DNA from: Methanoculleus sp.
Lineage (GTDB): Archaea > Halobacteriota > Methanomicrobia > Methanomicrobiales > Methanomicrobiaceae
NCBI GenBank assembly: GCA_011045995.1
Contig: DSBQ01000001.1
Location: 1 to 43,581 of the forward strand
Reading direction: 5' to 3'
Length of the DNA: 43,581 nucleotides
Shown in pieces: positions 26,823-34,676 of the stretch; the stretch's first letter is position 1; each line of letters opens with the position of its first letter. The notes beneath the pieces are model-generated. The model saw nothing but the letters and a program-made list of their open reading frames with translations. It was not told where the DNA came from and did no database searches. The position numbers and the translations under genes are program-made.

Positions 26823-29198
26823 ATGCCCATGAACAACCGAAGAACCGATGGTCCGTACAGGGGGAACCGGGAAGAGGGACGGGCTCGCCCCGTATGGCTG
26901 CTCGTTGCCGTCCTCCTGCTCATCGGAGGAGCATTCTGCACCACCGGGGCCGCCGCATCCCTGTCTGTCGGTGAGGACGGTTATACCACCATCGCAGAAG
27001 CGCTTGATGCTGCCGTGCCGGGGGACACGATCACGGTTGCAAGCGGCACCTATTTCGAATCCCTCACCGTCAGCGTTCCGGTGACGATCACGGGTACTGA
27101 TACCGGGGAAGGGCTCCCCGTGATCGTGGCAACAAAGGGTGAAGCCGCACTCATACTGGAGGGCGGGGAAACCACCGTGGAAGGGCTGATCATCACCGGA
27201 ACCGTTCCCTGCGGCGTCTTCGTGCATTCGGACAGAACCATCATCACCGGCACCACGATTGCAACCACCGTTCCCGGCACCAGCGTCGGCATCTGCATCT
27301 ATGACGCGGACCGGACTTTGGTGATGGGAAACCGCATCGAAGGGCAGCGGATCGGCATCCAGATCAGCGAGTCGGACGGGACGGAGGTATATTACAACGA
27401 ATTAGCCGCTATTACGGGCGCGGTCTCCACATCTCCGGAAACGACCTGGACATCGCCGGTGATCACCTACCAGTATGACGGCACTACGTTCGAAGGGCAG
27501 GTGGGCAACAGCTGGAGCGGGTATGCGGGGACCGATCCCGACGGAAACGGAATAGGCGATGAAGCGTATGTCGTCCCGTCGTTCTCCGGGGCGCAGTTCG
27601 GGCCGGGGGGGACCGAAGGTGGAACATACCCCTTCGACCGGCGGCCCCTCGACCTGATGGGGGAGCTCACCGGCGCCGTTACGATCGAGGATCCCGCCCC
27701 TCTCATCGCAGGTATTGACGCATACACCGTCACTTCTGCTCCTCAGATCCCCGGAGAGGAACAGGGGCCGGGACAGCGGCCCCGGGTCGATGGAACGAAC
27801 AGCCCCTTCACCTTCCCGGGGGAACCCCGGAACCTGCTCTGGCCCGCCGTCGCCTTTCTTGCCTCCCTCGGGATTGCCGGGGCCCTCACGGTTGCCGACC
27901 GGCGTACCCGACACCGCAGCGTCCTTAACCGCAGAGGCTCCGCCGTACTCATCCTGACGGCGGGGTACACCATCCTTGCCGTCCTCTGCAGTTCCGCGAT
28001 CTTTGTAACGGGGTTCCAGGCCCTCATGGTGCTGGGAGTGATGCCCGGCATAAACCCCCTCGTCGCCGGACTGGCATTTATCTCGATGGTGGCGGTCTTC
28101 CTTGCGGTGTCCATAGCGACGGAGCGGACGCCCCGGTATCTCCTCCATGCGTATCTCATCGCCGCCGGCATCGTGGCGGCGGCCTCGGCGTCACTGCTCC
28201 TCACCGGCAGGGCCGGGACCGGACCGGGAGTCCCTCTGAGCCTGGGGCTTGCCGTTGACGCCATCGCTCTCGGTCTCTACCACCGCTCCCGCATCGTCAC
28301 CCCCGGTGTTTCGGGTGACACGGACGAACGGACCCGTATCGCCCACGAGGGCGATCCGTTCGACGAGACGCGGATCATGGACACGCAGCTGCGTGACGTG
28401 TACTTCCCTGCCACCCTTGCGGACCGGTACCGTGACGTGACATTCATCGGCAAGGGAGGAATCGCACGGGTTTTCCGGGCGGTCAGGCGGTCCGACGGGG
28501 CGGTCGTCGCCGTCAAGGTCCCCATCAGCTTCGACGAGACGACCGGACGCATCTTCCTGAAAGAGATGAAACTCTGGGAAGGTCTCGTCCACCCGAATAT
28601 TGTCCGCCTCTGCTCGGTCAATATCCTCCCCGTGCCTTTTGTCGAGATGGAATATGTAGCGCGATCTCTTGCAGGCGTCACCCTCCCGCTTCCTCCGGAA
28701 GAGGCTGCGGCAATTGTAACCGATATCGTCCGCGGCCTTGCATATGCCCACGGGCACGGCATCATCCACCGTGACATCAAGCCACAGAACATCCTCCTTG
28801 CCGAGGACGGGTCGGCCAGGATCACCGACTGGGGACTGGGAACCGTGATGGGCGACGGGCACGAGTCCTCCATCGTGGGCTTCTCGGTCCAGTACGCGGC
28901 ACCGGAGCAGATCGCCCCGCGTCGCTTCGGGGACGCCGACACCCGGACGGACATCTACCAGACGGGAGTCGTCTTCTACGAACTCCTCACCGGCCGCCGG
29001 CCCTTTGCGGACGGGGGACTGGGCGAGATGACGGACGCGATCCTCGTCGAGACGCCGCCGCCGCCCTCCTCCTTCGTATCTGCCGCGGCCCCCTGGGACG
29101 ACATTGTGATGCGCTGCCTTGCAAAGGAGAAGGAGGGGCGTTTCCCCTCCGCTGCAGCGCTCGAAGAGGCACTGGCGGGCATAGCCGGGCACCGGTGA
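26823..29198 (+). CDS. Transmembrane Ser/Thr protein kinase with extracellular beta-helix sensor
   Basis: A 791-residue Hanks-type kinase. Residues about 24-46 are a first membrane span or signal anchor; about 47-300 are a NosD/pectate-lyase-like right-handed beta-helix (YTTIAEALDAAVPGDTITV opens it), probably outside the cell; about 337-490 hold four or five spans; about 535-785 are the kinase. There the glycine loop is IGKGGIARVF, the ATP lysine K565 in VAVKVP, HRDIKPQN (D651 catalytic), DWG at 669-671 in place of the usual DFG, and YAAPEQI. DWG occurs in active kinases such as CK2, so activity is expected. It starts 9 bp after the FHA gene. The design suggests an outside ligand or cell-wall sensor passing to FHA and PP2C partners. 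Confidence 0.88.
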   Translation: MPMNNRRTDGPYRGNREEGRARPVWLLVAVLLLIGGAFCTTGAAASLSVGEDGYTTIAEALDAAVPGDTITVASGTYFESLTVSVPVTITGTDTGEGLPVIVATKGEAALILEGGETTVEGLIITGTVPCGVFVHSDRTIITGTTIATTVPGTSVGICIYDADRTLVMGNRIEGQRIGIQISESDGTEVYYNELAAITGAVSTSPETTWTSPVITYQYDGTTFEGQVGNSWSGYAGTDPDGNGIGDEAYVVPSFSGAQFGPGGTEGGTYPFDRRPLDLMGELTGAVTIEDPAPLIAGIDAYTVTSAPQIPGEEQGPGQRPRVDGTNSPFTFPGEPRNLLWPAVAFLASLGIAGALTVADRRTRHRSVLNRRGSAVLILTAGYTILAVLCSSAIFVTGFQALMVLGVMPGINPLVAGLAFISMVAVFLAVSIATERTPRYLLHAYLIAAGIVAAASASLLLTGRAGTGPGVPLSLGLAVDAIALGLYHRSRIVTPGVSGDTDERTRIAHEGDPFDETRIMDTQLRDVYFPATLADRYRDVTFIGKGGIARVFRAVRRSDGAVVAVKVPISFDETTGRIFLKEMKLWEGLVHPNIVRLCSVNILPVPFVEMEYVARSLAGVTLPLPPEEAAAIVTDIVRGLAYAHGHGIIHRDIKPQNILLAEDGSARITDWGLGTVMGDGHESSIVGFSVQYAAPEQIAPRRFGDADTRTDIYQTGVVFYELLTGRRPFADGGLGEMTDAILVETPPPPSSFVSAAAPWDDIVMRCLAKEKEGRFPSAAALEEALAGIAGHR

Positions 29199-29249
29199 AA
29201 CCTCCCGGTTGCATGATACCACCCCCCCTATTTTCTGCATATATACCCG
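29195..29249 (+). promoter_or_regulatory. Shared promoter block, copy A (CARDB operon)
   Basis: An inverted repeat GTGAAAC-N6-GTTGCAT (29195-29214) is followed at fixed spacing by a C-run, TATTTT, GCAT and a TATA-like CATATATA. From GGTTGCAT onward 33 of 43 positions equal copy B (32497-32539) without gaps. The expected start of transcription near 29267 leaves a 25-nt leader with GAGG 7 nt before the ATG at 29292. Confidence 0.65.
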
Positions 29250-29291
29250 TTTAAGCGAGATGGTCTCCTGCACCTTTACAGAGGCAGAGAT

Positions 29292-30560
29292 ATGAACCAT
29301 CGAATATGTATTGCACTCCTGGTCCTTGCAGCGCTCTGCGGCATCGCGGCCGCGGCGACCGACGGCGACTCGGACGCTGCATCCCAGATTGCGGTGACGG
29401 GGATCACCAAGTCACCGGCAACGCTGATGCCCGGCGACCAGGGATTTATCACCATTACGATCACGAACACGGGGGACGAGAGCGTCTCCATCGATCGGGC
29501 GAAGCTCTACACGAACGATCTTGCCGTCGTCAATGACAACGCCTACGACACTGTCGGCGACATCGGTGCGGGCAACTCCATGGAGTTCACCTTCACCGTG
29601 AAGGCAAAGGCGGCCGAGGGGATCTTCTACCCGTCCTTCTACCTTGACTACACCTCGGCGGGGTCCATGCGCTCAATCGTCCCGGTGATCGTGGATGACA
29701 CCGGCCCGCAGGTCTCCCTTCTCGGGGTTCCCAAGACCTTCAGCGAGGGTAAGACCGAGGATATCACCGTCCTCGTGGGCAACCCCCGCGACGGTGAACT
29801 GAGCGCGATCACCATCACGCCGGTGACGGACAGCGTCAAGAGCGACCGGACCAGCTACTTTGTCGGCAACCTCGGACAGGACGAATCCGCAGAGGTCGCA
29901 TTCGCCATTACCCCGGAAGAGGAAGGGACGCTCGCCTTCGTGGTGAGCTACAGAAACGGCGTCAACGAGCACAGCACCACCGTCTCGATTCCCATGACCT
30001 TCGGGACGGACAAGACGAGCGCCGACCTCGTGGTCAACGAGGTGGCGGTGAGCTCATCCGGCGGGACCGCCACGGTCTCCGGTGATGTGACGAACGCCGG
30101 CCTCGAGGAGGCCTACTCCGTGATGGTCACGGTGGGAAGTCCTGCTGTCGCGACGAACCCGAACCCCGTCGCCGTGATCGGCGCCCTCGAGCCCGACGAC
30201 TTTTCCGGGTTTGAAGTGACCTACACGATGCAGGGCGCAGGATCGGTGCCGGTGCTGGTCACCTACAAGGACGAGGACGGCAACATCTACGAGGAGACGT
30301 TCTACGTGAGCGGCGGGAACGCCGCGGGCAGCACAGGGACGACCGGTGACGGCGGTGCCGCCGCTGCGCAGATGCCCGCAGGAGGGCCCGGCGGCAACCG
30401 AAACCCGCTCGGGTCCATGGGAAGCGGGTTTGCAAAGATCCCGGTCATCCCCATCATCCTCGGGATAGTTATCATCGCGGGCAGCCTCGTCGCATGGAGA
30501 ACGGGCTACCTCGCACGGGCACGTGACGCCGTCCGGGCCCGTCTGCACAAAGAGAAGTGA
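29292..30560 (+). CDS. Secreted/anchored CARDB (COG1361) surface protein
   Basis: A 422-residue protein with an N-terminal signal peptide (ICIALLVLAALCGIAAAA), then about three CARDB-like immunoglobulin-type domains (around 35-340; GDQGFITITITNTGDESV and ADLVVNEVAVSSSGG start two of them), a low-complexity Gly/Ala/Met linker at about 345-375 and a single C-terminal span (IPIILGIVIIAGSLVAW) before a basic tail. Archaeal COG1361 proteins of this build stand next to LolD/MacB-like ABC genes, as here. Its likely place is the outer face of the membrane, where it could present a substrate to the transporter. The ABC ATPase gene follows after 11 bp, so the three genes form an operon. Confidence 0.8.
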   Translation: MNHRICIALLVLAALCGIAAAATDGDSDAASQIAVTGITKSPATLMPGDQGFITITITNTGDESVSIDRAKLYTNDLAVVNDNAYDTVGDIGAGNSMEFTFTVKAKAAEGIFYPSFYLDYTSAGSMRSIVPVIVDDTGPQVSLLGVPKTFSEGKTEDITVLVGNPRDGELSAITITPVTDSVKSDRTSYFVGNLGQDESAEVAFAITPEEEGTLAFVVSYRNGVNEHSTTVSIPMTFGTDKTSADLVVNEVAVSSSGGTATVSGDVTNAGLEEAYSVMVTVGSPAVATNPNPVAVIGALEPDDFSGFEVTYTMQGAGSVPVLVTYKDEDGNIYEETFYVSGGNAAGSTGTTGDGGAAAAQMPAGGPGGNRNPLGSMGSGFAKIPVIPIILGIVIIAGSLVAWRTGYLARARDAVRARLHKEK

Positions 30561-30571
30561 GGGGAACAGTA

Positions 30572-31246
30572 ATGTCCTCCACACCGGTTATTGCGCTCGA
30601 GGATGTGCGCAAGATATACCCCCTTCTTTCAGGAGATGTCCATGCCCTCGACGGGGTCTCCCTTACCATCGAAAAGGGGGAGTTCGTCGCCATCATGGGC
30701 CCGTCCGGTTCCGGCAAGTCGACCCTCATGAACCAGATCGGCTGCCTGGACGTCCCGACCGAAGGTACGGTCCGCATTGAAGGACAGGATATCGGGACGC
30801 TGAGTGACCATGACCTGACCGCTCTGCGCAGGGACTCAATAGGCTACATCTTCCAGAAATTCAACCTCATTCCCTTGCTGACGGCCTACGAGAACGTCGA
30901 GTACCCGCTGGTTCTCAGGCACCGGAAGTACGATGACTCCGGGCGGGTGCAGGCGCTTCTTGATTCGGTGGGTATCGACTCCGCCCTTGCCGCCCACCGG
31001 CCGTCGGAACTCTCCGGCGGCCAGCAGCAGCGGGTGGCCGTCGCCCGGGCGCTCGTGAACGAACCGGCGATCCTCCTCTGCGACGAGCCGACGGGGAACC
31101 TCGACTCGAAGACGAGCAGGCAGATCATGGAGATGCTCGCAGACCTCAACCGGCAGGGGAGAACCGTGATCATGGTCACCCACGATGCGGCGACCGCGGA
31201 GTACGCTAACCGCACCATCCAGATACAGGACGGGAGGATTGCATGA
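30572..31246 (+). CDS. ABC transporter ATP-binding protein, LolD/MacB type
   Basis: A 224-residue ABC ATPase: Walker A GPSGSGKST (about 42-50), Q-loop FQKFNLIPLLTAYENVE with the NLIP element typical of the LolD/MacB/FtsE branch, signature LSGGQQQRVAVARAL, Walker B ILLCDEPTGNLD and the H-loop VTHD. It powers the permease encoded next (4-bp overlap at 31243-31246). I chose ATG 30572 because GAGGGGA lies 7 nt before it; an in-frame GTG at 30557 would include that signal. Such mechanotransmission-type systems export lipoproteins, peptides or antibiotics or act on envelope proteins; no substrate is evident beyond the partner CARDB protein. Confidence 0.92.
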   Translation: MSSTPVIALEDVRKIYPLLSGDVHALDGVSLTIEKGEFVAIMGPSGSGKSTLMNQIGCLDVPTEGTVRIEGQDIGTLSDHDLTALRRDSIGYIFQKFNLIPLLTAYENVEYPLVLRHRKYDDSGRVQALLDSVGIDSALAAHRPSELSGGQQQRVAVARALVNEPAILLCDEPTGNLDSKTSRQIMEMLADLNRQGRTVIMVTHDAATAEYANRTIQIQDGRIA

Positions 31247-32466
31247 AAAAACCGGACATCATCTTCCAGCTCTCTATGCGGAGCGTGCGCCTGAACCTGC
31301 TCAGATCCGTCCTTGCGGCGCTTGGCATCGTGATCGGCGTCGTCGCCATCGCATCCATCGGGATGATCTCTGCGAATATGACCCTCTCGGTCACCGAGGA
31401 GCTCTCGGCAACGGCAAACGTGCTTGTCGTCAGCCCCGACGCCGGCGGCGGAGGCGGAGGATTCGGTATGCCGGGTGGTGGCAGTGGAGGAAGCAGTGAC
31501 GACGAGGACGACTACATATCGGACGACCAGTTCGATGACATTCGAAAGGCTGCGGGCTCATCGTATGTCTACTACCTCTACTCGGAGAGCGATTCCATCG
31601 AGACAGGGGACAGCAAAGGCCGCGCCACCATCTACGCGATGGACGATGACGCGATGACGGAGATTCTCACCCTCACCGAAGGGAGCTACCCCTCGACGAC
31701 GTCGCAGGTCGTCATAGGGCCCGACCTTGTCGAACGCTACGGCATAGTGGTCGGGAGCAAGGTGACCATCGGCGACGAGGACGATGAGAACGGCCAGACG
31801 ACCGTCCGGGTGACGGGCATCCTGGAGGAACGCGGCATGTCGATGGACATCAGTTCGGACAATGGGATCATCACAACGGAGAAGTTCTTCACCGGCCGGT
31901 ACGGGGGCGAGGGCGAGTATGCCCAGGTGAACGTCGTCGTCGATGACATCGACGAGATCGACGCCATTGCGGAGAGCATCGATGAGACTCTCAATAAGAA
32001 GGACGACGAGGTCCGGGTGGAGGATTCCAGCCGGATGCTCGATACCATCTCCTCGACCCTCGGGACGATCACCAGCTTTGCCCTTGCAATAGCGGGCATC
32101 TCGCTCCTCGTGGCGGCGGTCTCCATCTTCAACGTGATGATGATGTCCGTCACCGAACGGGTGCGCGAGATCGGCATCCTCCGCAGTATCGGGACCCAAA
32201 AGGGGGAGATCCTTCGGATGTTTATCTACGAGGCGGCGATCATCGGCATTGTGGGCGCCGGCATCGGTGCGGTTCTCTCCCTGGTCATCGGGTATGTCGT
32301 CGTCTTCGGCATGGTCGGCACGACGGAGTACTTCTTCGCACTGGACAGTCTCGCAAATATCCCCGAAGGGATGATCGTGGGCGCTCTCATCTGCATCATC
32401 TCCGGGGTGTACCCCGCATGGCGGGCATCGAACCTCGACCCGATCGAGGCCCTCAGGGCCGAATAA
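31243..32466 (+). CDS. ABC transporter permease, MacB/FtsX type
   Basis: A 407-residue permease with the MacB plan: one N-terminal span (LLRSVLAALGIVIGVVAIASIGMI), a large extracytoplasmic domain at about 45-280, then three C-terminal spans around ITSFALAIAGISLLVAAVSIFN, the coupling helix MMSVTERVREIGILRSIGTQ and the end GVYPAWRASNLDPIEALRAE, all family hallmarks. Unusual is a low-complexity insert at about residues 66-90, rich in glycine, serine and then aspartate/glutamate (GGGGGGFGMPGG, then SSDDEDD), which may be a flexible or cation-binding outer linker. It is the last gene of the CARDB operon; promoter copy B for the next gene begins within 20 bp of its end. Confidence 0.9.
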   Translation: MKKPDIIFQLSMRSVRLNLLRSVLAALGIVIGVVAIASIGMISANMTLSVTEELSATANVLVVSPDAGGGGGGFGMPGGGSGGSSDDEDDYISDDQFDDIRKAAGSSYVYYLYSESDSIETGDSKGRATIYAMDDDAMTEILTLTEGSYPSTTSQVVIGPDLVERYGIVVGSKVTIGDEDDENGQTTVRVTGILEERGMSMDISSDNGIITTEKFFTGRYGGEGEYAQVNVVVDDIDEIDAIAESIDETLNKKDDEVRVEDSSRMLDTISSTLGTITSFALAIAGISLLVAAVSIFNVMMMSVTERVREIGILRSIGTQKGEILRMFIYEAAIIGIVGAGIGAVLSLVIGYVVVFGMVGTTEYFFALDSLANIPEGMIVGALICIISGVYPAWRASNLDPIEALRAE

Positions 32467-32484
32467 TCTCCCGGCGGTGCCATC

Positions 32485-32539
32485 GTGCAACTTCATGGTT
32501 GCATCGTGACATCCCCCCTATTTTACGCATTTATCCCCC
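32485..32539 (+). promoter_or_regulatory. Shared promoter block, copy B (repeat protein)
   Basis: Inverted repeat GTGCAAC-TTCATG-GTTGCAT (32485-32504), six of seven arm positions pairing as a palindrome, then C6, TATTTT, GCATTTAT and C5. It is 36 of 43 identical to copy C and 33 of 43 to copy A over the part starting GGTTGCAT. Transcription would begin near 32558. Confidence 0.65.
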
Positions 32540-32617
32540 GCCGGATGCACCTATAACCAGAGGTCCGGGGACAGCACACCGCTGACAGCCCGGACCCGAC
32601 ACAACAGGAGATGAGCA

Positions 32618-33259
32618 ATGAAGACCAGCAGAAAATTTATGCTTGCACTGACGGGCCTTGCCGTGCTCTGTGTCTGCGCCGCCGTGGCAGCACCGCTTGC
32701 CATGGGTGACGGAGCAGGACGCGGAAGTATGGCAAAGGACGGCACCTGCCGGGAAGGAGCATGTGCCGACGAGAGGATGCAGTCCGCCCTTCAGCAGATG
32801 GCGGAGAACGGCATCGACACCACCGACCTCGAGACCGCTCTGGAAAACGGCGACAGGGAAGCAGTCCGGGCATTCATGCAGGAGAAGAGACCCGCGGATG
32901 CGCCGGAGGGCGCCCACATGATGAACGGGGAGCGTGCGCAGCAGATGATCCAGAGAATGCAGGAGAACGGCATCGACACCAGCGCCCTCGAGACCGCTCT
33001 GGAGAACGGCGACAGGGAAGCCGTCAGGGCATTCATGCAGGAGAACAGACCCGTGGATGCCCCTGAAGGCGCCCACATGATGAACGGGGAGCGTGCGCAG
33101 CGGATGGTGCAGAGTATGCAGAAGAACGGCATCGACACCACCGACCTCGAGGCCGCTCTGGAGAACGGCGACGTGGAGGCTGTCCGCACATTCATGCAGG
33201 AGAACGGGCCCGACGATGCCGGCACAGGATTCCGGCACGGCGGCCCTGCAACCGAGTAA
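32618..33259 (+). CDS. Secreted protein of three 53-residue repeats
   Basis: A 213-residue protein. Residues 1-24 form a signal peptide (FMLALTGLAVLCVCAAVAAP); then a short linker with two cysteines; then three tandem repeats of exactly 53 residues (159 bp) covering residues about 52-210. Each unit reads ER..Q.MQ.NGIDTTDLE.ALENGD.EAVR.FMQE, probably two helices, followed in units 1 and 2 by a linker with PEGAHMMNGE. The methionine/histidine linker could bind metal, which is speculation. A good GGAG lies 7 nt before the ATG. I do not recognise the family. It shares its promoter block with the upstream CARDB/ABC operon, so a joint role at the cell surface is likely. Confidence 0.8.
   Translation: MKTSRKFMLALTGLAVLCVCAAVAAPLAMGDGAGRGSMAKDGTCREGACADERMQSALQQMAENGIDTTDLETALENGDREAVRAFMQEKRPADAPEGAHMMNGERAQQMIQRMQENGIDTSALETALENGDREAVRAFMQENRPVDAPEGAHMMNGERAQRMVQSMQKNGIDTTDLEAALENGDVEAVRTFMQENGPDDAGTGFRHGGPATE
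32771..33247 (+). repeat. Three in-frame 159-bp tandem repeats
   Basis: Units at 32771-32929, 32930-33088 and 33089-33247, no length change between them. Units 1 and 2 are the closest at both DNA and protein level; unit 3 has diverged most in its last 12 codons. Confidence 0.9.
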
Positions 33260-33461
33260 GAACACCAGCACCATATCGTGAACATCAGATACCAAAAAGA
33301 AGACCATTCGCCAGTACTGGGGACGGTGTTCATCCACACCTCTTTTTTTGACCTCATTTCCGGAAACTGACTTTTGAGACCTATCACCGGGCGCCTGTCG
33401 CCCTTCACCTCGCACCATAGTGACCGGTGGCAGGGACAAACGGGAACCGTCCGGCACCACC

Positions 33462-33516
33462 ATACAACCGGGCGGTTGCATGGTGGTATGCCCTCCATTT
33501 TATGCATTTATCCCCC
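33462..33516 (+). promoter_or_regulatory. Shared promoter block, copy C (orphan)
   Basis: ATACAAC-CGGGCG-GTTGCAT (33462-33481), then a pyrimidine stretch, CATTTT, GCATTTAT and C5. Matches B at 36 of 43 positions from GGTTGCAT onward, and most differences further upstream are transitions. CAGAGG is found about 32 nt after GCAT in both copies. No gene follows. Confidence 0.6.
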
Positions 33517-34081
33517 TTCGTGCCGACGTAGTGATCAGAGGCCCGGGAGAGCGGCTCCCTCCGCTTGAACGGGTTTCGACAGAAAAAGAAGCACAGTCAC
33601 CCTGCGAGAGGCCCGGCAGGACGGGCCTTCCCGGGCACCGGCCGGATACCGGCTTCGAGGGGTTCCGGCAGAAAAGAAAAAACCACCCAACGGACATCAC
33701 CTCTCCGCTCATACTATCCGAAATGATCAGACTCCCCCATCCGGAGGGCGCCCCCCTGCGCTCCTCTCCGGCGGACGGCCCGGGATCACACCAACCTCAC
33801 GGAGAACCAGTGTTCCCCGTCGACCACACCTCCGGGGAGAGGAGGAGCGGGCTACACCACCGGGATACAACCGGCCCCTCCTCTTCACTTTCTGTTCCTT
33901 TTTACACATTCCTCCACCCGGGCCCTTTTTTCCTCCTTCTCATGGGGTGGAGACGGCATCACCGTGGATTTTCCTGAACGCGAGGCCTTCTTTCTGTTAG
34001 CGCTTCCCGAAGAGTGACAGAGGTCTTCCCAACCCCGCAAACCTTTTTTGGTCGCACGGACAGTATGCCTCAGGAGATGCT
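33517..34081 (+). other. Gene-free, hairpin-rich sequence behind orphan promoter copy C
   Basis: No credible protein frame; frames present lack ribosome signals and read as low-complexity Pro/Arg. Consecutive hairpins occur: AGCGG-CTCCCT-CCGCT (33550-33565), GGCCCG-GCAGGA-CGGGCC (33610-33627) and GCCGG-ATA-CCGGC (33641-33653). A GGTTYCGRCAGAAAA element occurs twice (about 33570 and 33660). A T6 run after CCCGGGCCC stands near 33928. This could be a small RNA or a decayed copy of the repeat-protein locus. The part before the promoter, 33260-33461, shows only a T7 run near 33343 that may end the repeat-protein transcript. Confidence 0.35.
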
Positions 34082-34480
34082 GTGTATATGGAAGACAACG
34101 GAGTCATCGAAGCAAACGATCGTACCTGGGAAGAGACGGTGGAGAAGAGCCCCATTCCGGTCATCGTCATGTTCTACACCCCGGCATGTCCGCACTGCCG
34201 GATAATGGAGCCGTATTTTGAGGAATTTGCCGGAGAATTTGCAGGGAAGGTTCGCTTTGCCCGCCTCAACCTTGCCGAGAGTATCTGGATAGGGGAGCGC
34301 TATGGGGTGATGTCAACGCCGACGTTCAAGTTCTTCTGCAGCGGAAAACCTGTACAGGCCCTTGTGGGCGCCATCTATCCGGCCATCCTTAAAAAACACA
34401 TAGAAGAAGTCCTCATCCATGGCAGGGAGTGTAAGGAGAAATCGACCGAGGTCGATTATGAGATTACGGGATATGCGTGA
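34082..34480 (+). CDS. Thioredoxin-fold protein (CPHC)
   Basis: A 132-residue thioredoxin-like protein. Around residue 30-40 it has VIVMFYTPACPHCRIM, with a CPHC active site instead of thioredoxin's CGPC; CPHC is known from DsbA-type and some archaeal redox proteins and usually makes the disulfide more oxidising. The cis-proline motif is STPTFKFF. No signal peptide is visible, so it should act in the cytoplasm as a disulfide exchanger. GGAG at 34073-34076 is 5 nt before a GTG (34082) and 11 nt before the ATG at 34088; both are possible starts. A perfect 9-bp hairpin follows at once, so the gene is monocistronic. Confidence 0.85.
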   Translation: MYMEDNGVIEANDRTWEETVEKSPIPVIVMFYTPACPHCRIMEPYFEEFAGEFAGKVRFARLNLAESIWIGERYGVMSTPTFKFFCSGKPVQALVGAIYPAILKKHIEEVLIHGRECKEKSTEVDYEITGYA

Positions 34481-34508
34481 GCCTCCCTGACCTGAGATGC
34501 AGGGAGGC
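34481..34508 (+). terminator. Perfect 9-bp hairpin after thioredoxin gene
   Basis: GCCTCCCTG (34481-34489) pairs fully with CAGGGAGGC (34500-34508), loop 10 nt, beginning on the base after the TGA. No T-run follows, so it may stabilise the 3' end rather than end transcription. Confidence 0.5.
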
Positions 34509-34676
34509 GGGCCCACCCCCATGGGACACCGGAATATCATTTCATCTCATCCTTTCCCTTACAACGATTTTCCCGCGAACATCTCAGGCTACTGCCCCGC
34601 TGTTCTGAAAACCGTTCAAGGGAGAAAAGGTATGAAAAGAATCACATTTATCTAAAATCAGGGAAAAGAGAGAAGC

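Noticed and set aside
33420-33977. Long plus-strand frame of 185 codons behind promoter copy C
   Set aside because: Rich in Pro/Arg/Ser with no ribosome site; its start lies before the promoter itself and the sequence reads as GC-rich non-coding DNA.
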